Shown here: positions 60,303 through 64,000 of the stretch, in pieces
Position numbering within the stretch: the stretch's first letter is position 1
Layout: every line of letters begins with the position of its first letter
DNA from: CAJINA01 sp964636125
Lineage (GTDB): Bacteria; Desulfobacterota; Desulfobacteria; Desulfobacterales; CAJINA01
DNA length: 64,000 nt
NCBI GenBank assembly: GCA_964636125.1
Contig: CAZWPX010000017.1
Location: forward strand, 16,460 to 80,459
Direction: 5' to 3'
Made by a program: the position numbers and the translations under genes
The notes under the pieces: generated by a model
What the model saw: only the letters and a program-made list of their open reading frames with translations
Told to the model about the DNA's origin: nothing
Database searches by the model: none

Positions 60303-60794
60303 TCAGGCGACAACATTGCTCCTTAAATCGTGACTGGCTATCTTCCTGGGTTTGGCAGTACCCTGTTTTTTGTCCATGGCCCGGTAAGTGTAGGTGGCTT
60401 TGGCCGCCACCAGCTCCAGATCCTCGCTGACGATATCGCCTTCACCGCCCTTGTAATTGAATTTTTTGATGATAACCCCTTCCAGAACGATGATGAAGTA
60501 TTTGACCGGGCCACTGCCCCCGGATGCACGGTAGCACTCGATCATCACCCTGTCCAGTTTGGTGCCGTCCCAGCAGGCTTTCATCAATGCAGTGGAGGCT
60601 TCATCGATATACTTGGTGATCTTCACTTCCCCGTGTTCGGCTTTGCTGGTATCCTGGTCGCCTTCCTCGGTGGGGGAAGCATCCTGGGTGAATTCCTGGT
60701 CCAGGGAGGTAATTTCACACCACTCGATATGGGCCTTGTCTTCAGACTCGCCCTTGATGTTATTGGAAAACTTCATGAACATGTTGCTGGCCAT
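60303..60794 (-). CDS. hcp: T6SS tube protein Hcp, copy 1
   Basis: 163-residue protein of the Hcp1 family: NMFMKFSNNIKGES at the start, KYIDEASTALMKACWDG in the middle, and GGEGDIVSEDLELVAAKATYTYRAMDKKQG near the end. GGAG precedes ATG 60794. It is the second of two Hcp paralogues between tssC and tssE and differs from the other over much of its length, so the two could form mixed tubes or carry different cargoes. Confidence 0.93.
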   Translation of the reverse strand: MASNMFMKFSNNIKGESEDKAHIEWCEITSLDQEFTQDASPTEEGDQDTSKAEHGEVKITKYIDEASTALMKACWDGTKLDRVMIECYRASGGSGPVKYFIIVLEGVIIKKFNYKGGEGDIVSEDLELVAAKATYTYRAMDKKQGTAKPRKIASHDLRSNVVA

Positions 60795-60966
60795 GCGCGT
60801 CCAATCTCCTTATGTAAGCCACCTTGCCATGAGGGCCGCCGGAGTCAGCTGGCCGGTTGGGGAAGCCGAACATTCTGGTTGATAATGCCGGTGGGAGGAA
60901 CCACAAGTGGACGAGGTTTCCCCCGTACGATAAGAGCGCACCCCTCCGTTGAGCTTTCCCGGAGCT

Positions 60967-61003
60967 GCTGTACGGCCGTTTTTCACGGCAACGGCCGTAC
61001 AGC
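60967..61003. repeat. Strong stem-loop between hcp genes
   Basis: Arms GCTGTACGGCCGTT (60967-60980) and AACGGCCGTACAGC (60990-61003) are exact complements with a nine-base loop. There is no U-run after the stem on the coding strand, so it is not a classic terminator. It may stabilise hcp mRNA 3' ends or protect against decay. Confidence 0.6.
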
Positions 61004-61094
61004 AATCCCCCCTGGGGAAACAACCGGGTGCCAATACCTGCCTGTAGACTAAGGATCGCGAATTTAATAACTTGCACGATATTACTTGTCTTTT

Positions 61095-61165
61095 GTTCCA
61101 TCTTCTTCGTTGCGTTAAAGCCCACATACAAAAGAGTATGCGACCTTCAACACGCCTTGAATATG
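61095..61165. repeat. Imperfect palindromic dispersed repeat
   Basis: TTCGTTGCGTTAAAGCCCACATAC and GTATGCGACCTTCAACACGCC face each other around a short AAAAGA centre, pairing imperfectly. The type (GCGTT...ACATAC/GTATGCG...AACACGCC) resembles dispersed intergenic palindromes of Desulfobacterota, from general knowledge. Confidence 0.4.
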
Positions 61166-61282
61166 AAACAAAATCCTTCGCAATCTTCGTTCAATTTATT
61201 TCTTCCCCGATCCTAAACAACCGCCGATGAGAGTTCCAGACAGGCAAAGCCGGCAGATCCGGCCGGCCTGCCTGAATCCCGT

Positions 61283-61789
61283 TTATCCGGCGCCGGTAAT
61301 ATTTGTTATCAGATCCTGGCTGGCTGGAATCGCGCCGCCTGAATCCGGTGTACCCAGTAATTTGTCCATCGGCGTATAAAAATAGGTGATTTTGGAATAG
61401 GACAAGCCGATGTCCTCCTGGGGGATATCCCCTTCGCCACCACTGATCGAATAGCTCGAGATGATGACGTCATCCATGAGGATCTTCAGATACTGCACCG
61501 GTACATTTTCACCGTCGGAGCGGTAGCAGTGAATCTCACCGGTATCCAGCTGCTTTCCGGACCAGATGGTTTTCAGAATTTCCGGTGTGGCCTTGTCAAT
61601 GTACTTTTGGAAAGTAAGCAATTCGTGTTTGCATTTTTCCAGGGTGGATCCCGTGGAAGCCCTGAAGTTCGTGGCGGGCTGTTCAAAACTGTGGCTCCAG
61701 GACAGGATCTCGATCCAGCCGGCGTGTTTCTCGTCCGCGCACTCGCCTTCAATCTTTTTTTCAAGTTTCAAAAACATGTTTGTAGACAT
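61283..61789 (-). CDS. hcp: T6SS tube protein Hcp, copy 2
   Basis: 168-residue Hcp1-family protein: NMFLKLEKKIEGECADEKHA, QKYIDKATPEILKTIWSGKQ, and GGEGDIPQEDIGLSYSKITYFYTPMDK. AAGGA lies eight bases before ATG 61789. It is directly downstream of tssC, separated by a hairpin-containing gap. The C-terminal tail (GGAIPASQDLITNITGAG) is longer than in copy 1. Confidence 0.93.
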   Translation of the reverse strand: MSTNMFLKLEKKIEGECADEKHAGWIEILSWSHSFEQPATNFRASTGSTLEKCKHELLTFQKYIDKATPEILKTIWSGKQLDTGEIHCYRSDGENVPVQYLKILMDDVIISSYSISGGEGDIPQEDIGLSYSKITYFYTPMDKLLGTPDSGGAIPASQDLITNITGAG

Positions 61790-61881
61790 AGCGGTTTTCC
61801 TTTCTTGCTTTAAGGACCGTCAGTCACACAGCATCGACGGTCTTCGCGGTAGTCCTCAGATGGCCCTCATCTTTAATGCGC

Positions 61882-61917
61882 TTTTTCCATCACCGCCTTG
61901 CGGAAATGATGGAAAAA
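61882..61917. repeat. Compound stem-loop between tssC and hcp
   Basis: The outer arms TTTTTCCATCA (61882-61892) and TGATGGAAAAA (61907-61917) are exact complements, enclosing an inner CCGC/GCGG stem and a CTT loop. Transcripts of tssC would carry this hairpin just before the hcp leader; it could serve as a processing or attenuation site to raise hcp over tssC expression. Confidence 0.6.
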
Positions 61918-61952
61918 CATTTCGCACCCAGGCACATTCAAAATCAGCCTGA

Positions 61953-63416
61953 TCAACCTGCCGGCGGCGGCAGTTCAGCAACCAGCCGAATGGAGGCCGT
62001 CAGCTCTTCAAGCTGGAAATGCGGCCTTAAAAATACAACCGCGTTGTAACATCCCGGCTTTCCAGGGATCTCGCTCACATCCACCCTGGCTTCGCGCAGG
62101 GGGTATTTGGCTTTGATATCCTGGGGCGCATCATCTGACCCGAGGATGTAATTGCCAATCCAGCGGTTGAGATAAGTGGAGACGCTGTCGGCGGTTTGAA
62201 AGCTGCCGATCTTATCCCGCATGATCGCCTTGATATAATGGGCGAATCTGGAAGCCGCCAGTACATAGGGCAGAACCGCCGAGATTCTCGCGTTGGCGTT
62301 GGCGGAATCAGTGTCGTACACTTTTGGTTTCTGGGTCGTCTGGCCGCCAAAGAAGGCCGCATAGTCGGTCCCCTTGCAGTGCACCAGGGAGATAAGCCCA
62401 AGGTCGCTGAGCTCTTTTTCCCGTCGGTCGGTAATGGCAATCTCGGTGGGACACTTGAGGGCGATATCGCCTTCATCGGTTGAGAAGGTGTGGGTCGGCA
62501 GTCCTTCCACCAGCCCGCCGCCCTCCACACCGCGGATCGCCGCGCACCACTTGTGCAGGGCAAAGGCATTGGTGACCCTCTGGGTCAAGGCATAGGCGGC
62601 ATTGCCCCACAGGTATTTGGAATGATCGCGGCCGTCCACCTCTTCTTCAAAGTTCAACCCCTCCACGGGCAGTGTATCGGCCCCGTAAGGCAGCCTCATC
62701 AGGATGTGGGGCATTGCCAGGGTTACATAGCGGGAATCTTCGCTGTCTCTGAACGAACGCCATTTAATGAGCTCCGCGCTTTCGAAGATTTTCGCCAGGT
62801 CCCGGGGGACACCCAGCTGGGTAAAACTGTCCATGTCGAACAGTTTGGGGCTGGCCGCCGCAATAAAAGGTGCATGGGCCGCCGCCGCAACACTGGAAAT
62901 CTTTTCCAGCAGAGCCATATCCTGGGGATGGCGCCCGAACTCATAATCGCCAACCAGCATGGTGTAGGGGCTGCCGCCGAAAGTGCCGTATTCTTCTTCG
63001 TACACTTTCTTGAAAAGCTGGCTCTGGTCAAACTCGACCGCAGTTTCAAGGTCTTTGAGCAGCTCTTTGGCCGTAATATTGAGCAGGCGCAGCTTCAGCA
63101 TGACACCTGTTTCGGTGTTCATCACCAGGTAATTCAATCCGCGCCAGGAGCCTTCCAGCTTCTGGAAATCCGCATGGTGCACCACCTCATTGAGCTGGGC
63201 GGTTAAAAGTTCATCTATTTTCGCTATCTGGTCATTGATCATCGCAGCCGTATCAGCGCTGATGGTCATGCCCTCGTCAAGAATCTGGGTAACAAATTCG
63301 CCGATGAGATCCTTGGCATAGGGAACCTGGGAATCATCCCTGACCATCTGTCCATTTTGAATAATATTATCAAGCAGGCTCAGATCTTCGGCAGCTTGTT
63401 CTTGTTCCTCAGCCAT
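61953..63416 (-). CDS. tssC: T6SS contractile sheath large subunit TssC (VipB)
   Basis: 487 residues. Diagnostic segments are LNEVVHHADFQKLEGSWRGLNYLVMNTETG, SQLFKKVYEEEYGTFGGSPYTMLVGDYEFG, IAAASPKLFDMDSF and the C-terminal VVFLRPHFQLEELTASIRLVAELPP (PHFQLEELxxSxRLV is the family end). AAGGAGG precedes ATG 63416 at ideal spacing. It is downstream of tssB by about 53 bases, the canonical tssB-tssC order. Confidence 0.96.
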   Translation of the reverse strand: MAEEQEQAAEDLSLLDNIIQNGQMVRDDSQVPYAKDLIGEFVTQILDEGMTISADTAAMINDQIAKIDELLTAQLNEVVHHADFQKLEGSWRGLNYLVMNTETGVMLKLRLLNITAKELLKDLETAVEFDQSQLFKKVYEEEYGTFGGSPYTMLVGDYEFGRHPQDMALLEKISSVAAAAHAPFIAAASPKLFDMDSFTQLGVPRDLAKIFESAELIKWRSFRDSEDSRYVTLAMPHILMRLPYGADTLPVEGLNFEEEVDGRDHSKYLWGNAAYALTQRVTNAFALHKWCAAIRGVEGGGLVEGLPTHTFSTDEGDIALKCPTEIAITDRREKELSDLGLISLVHCKGTDYAAFFGGQTTQKPKVYDTDSANANARISAVLPYVLAASRFAHYIKAIMRDKIGSFQTADSVSTYLNRWIGNYILGSDDAPQDIKAKYPLREARVDVSEIPGKPGCYNAVVFLRPHFQLEELTASIRLVAELPPPAG

Positions 63417-63469
63417 TTTATTTCCTCCTTAATCTTATTCGGTAAAGGGAGTATTGCCGGTCCCTGTCA

Positions 63470-64000
63470 CTATTCCTCTGCCGGTTCATCCGCCGCATCG
63501 TCACCGCCTTCGTCGGCTGCGCCTTCATCGCCGCCCTCCGCGGATGCGGTCAGGGTCTTGAGCTCTTCCATGTTCTCCGTATTCTGAATAACATCCTGCA
63601 GCAGGTTGTCCAGGTCGTCGTTGCCGTCCAGTTTGGTCAGCAGATCGGAAAGCCTCTGGCGGGCGTCATACAGCTGCTTGAGGGGTTTAATCTGTTTTAA
63701 AACAGCCACGGGATCGAAATCGTCCATATGGTTGAATTTCAATTCCAGGTTCATTTTGCTGTCATCATCCACCAGCTTATTGGACACCTGGAAAACCAGT
63801 CGGGGATTGATGGAATCCATAATGTCATTGAAATTATCCCGGTCGATTTCAACGAATTTCCTGTCTTTCACCTTGGGCAGCGGTTCTTCCGGCTGGCCGG
63901 AAAGGTCCGCCAGGATACCCCCTACAAAAGGGAGTTCCTTCATCTGGATAGCATCACCAATTTCTACATCATAGGTAATCTGTACCCTGGGTGGCCGGAT
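63470..64000 (-). CDS. tssB: T6SS contractile sheath small subunit TssB (VipA), partial
   Basis: The frame runs off the right edge, so the N-terminus is missing; 176 residues are present. It reads RPPRVQITYDVEIGDAIQ, then LPFVGGILADLSGQ (the PFVxGVxADLSG family motif), FNDIMDSINPRLVFQVSNKL, MDDFDPVAVLKQIKPLKQLYDAR, and a C-terminal acidic, Ala/Glu-rich tail (GGDEGAADEGGDDAADEPAEE) that is longer than in most TssB proteins. An internal ATG at 63943 is not the start because homology continues upstream of it. Confidence 0.94.
   Translation of the reverse strand: MRPPRVQITYDVEIGDAIQMKELPFVGGILADLSGQPEEPLPKVKDRKFVEIDRDNFNDIMDSINPRLVFQVSNKLVDDDSKMNLELKFNHMDDFDPVAVLKQIKPLKQLYDARQRLSDLLTKLDGNDDLDNLLQDVIQNTENMEELKTLTASAEGGDEGAADEGGDDAADEPAEE

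Larger units (their letters stand above)
60795..61282. other. Region between the two hcp genes
   Basis: About 490 bases. It contains a 14-base hairpin at 60967-61003 and a diverged palindromic repeat at about 61095-61165. No gene supported; a short frame 61028-61216 (+) is part of the palindromic element. Confidence 0.5.

Overview
This window looks like part of the chromosome of an anaerobic, probably sulfate-reducing Desulfobacterota (Desulfobacterales-like) bacterium, most likely a draft or metagenome-assembled contig because a 10-N spacer sits inside a gene at 7609-7618. The affiliation is inferred from the gene mix: a tungsten-type aldehyde:ferredoxin oxidoreductase, an MttB-type methyltransferase, a sarcosine-oxidase-like enzyme coupled to ETF, several radical SAM proteins, MopE-type metal-binding repeats and Desulfobacterota-style dispersed palindromes. 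No rRNA, complete tRNA or CRISPR array was seen.

Region 1 (1-24.2 kb) is a catabolic locus for N-methylated amines or related small peptides and amino acids. It has a peptide-type ABC transporter (Tat-exported binding protein, two permeases, one fused double ATPase), an FAD amine oxidoreductase, a non-pyrrolysine MttB-family methyltransferase translationally coupled to an AOR-family oxidoreductase, and then a convergent Fe-S protein. A long leftward operon follows: soxB, a truncated four-helix-bundle ORF, soxD, soxA, soxG, a second FAD oxidoreductase, etfB, etfA and a sigma-54 activator. Two paralogous RpiR-type regulators (11.2 kb and 23.3 kb) sit at the divergent ends of the two operons. 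The inferred logic is uptake, demethylation by corrinoid methyl transfer and/or FAD-dependent oxidation, electron delivery to ETF, and AOR disposal of an aldehyde.

Region 2 (24.2-34.9 kb) is mixed housekeeping and accessory: a radical SAM-TPR protein, an Lrp/AsnC regulator with a diaminopimelate-decarboxylase-like enzyme, a HAD-AIR synthase (HypE-like) fusion, a TetR regulator, an acyltransferase, a two-component system, a stand-alone CULT (cereblon-like) protein and a Cys-rich protein.

Region 3 (34.9-43.5 kb) is visibly AT-richer and gene-poor. It has an IS5-type transposase remnant, a possible integrase remnant, a secreted MopE/lamin-tail protein, two small membrane proteins, an SRPBCC protein next to an unusual FAD reductase-cNMP-binding fusion, and a TauE/SafE permease. 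It looks like an acquired island.

Region 4 (43.5-64.0 kb) starts with leucyl aminopeptidase and then holds a large type VI secretion locus. The rightward arm encodes a small beta-rich protein, a PAAR tip, a SAM methyltransferase, a DcrB-like protein and a B12-type radical SAM enzyme. The leftward arm, read from the right edge, encodes TssB (cut by the edge), TssC, two Hcp paralogues, TssE, TssF, TssG, TssH (ClpV), VgrG, a MORN/YwqK-repeat protein and a double-SPOR membrane protein. The membrane complex and baseplate genes tssJKLM and tssA are not in the window and probably lie beyond the right edge.
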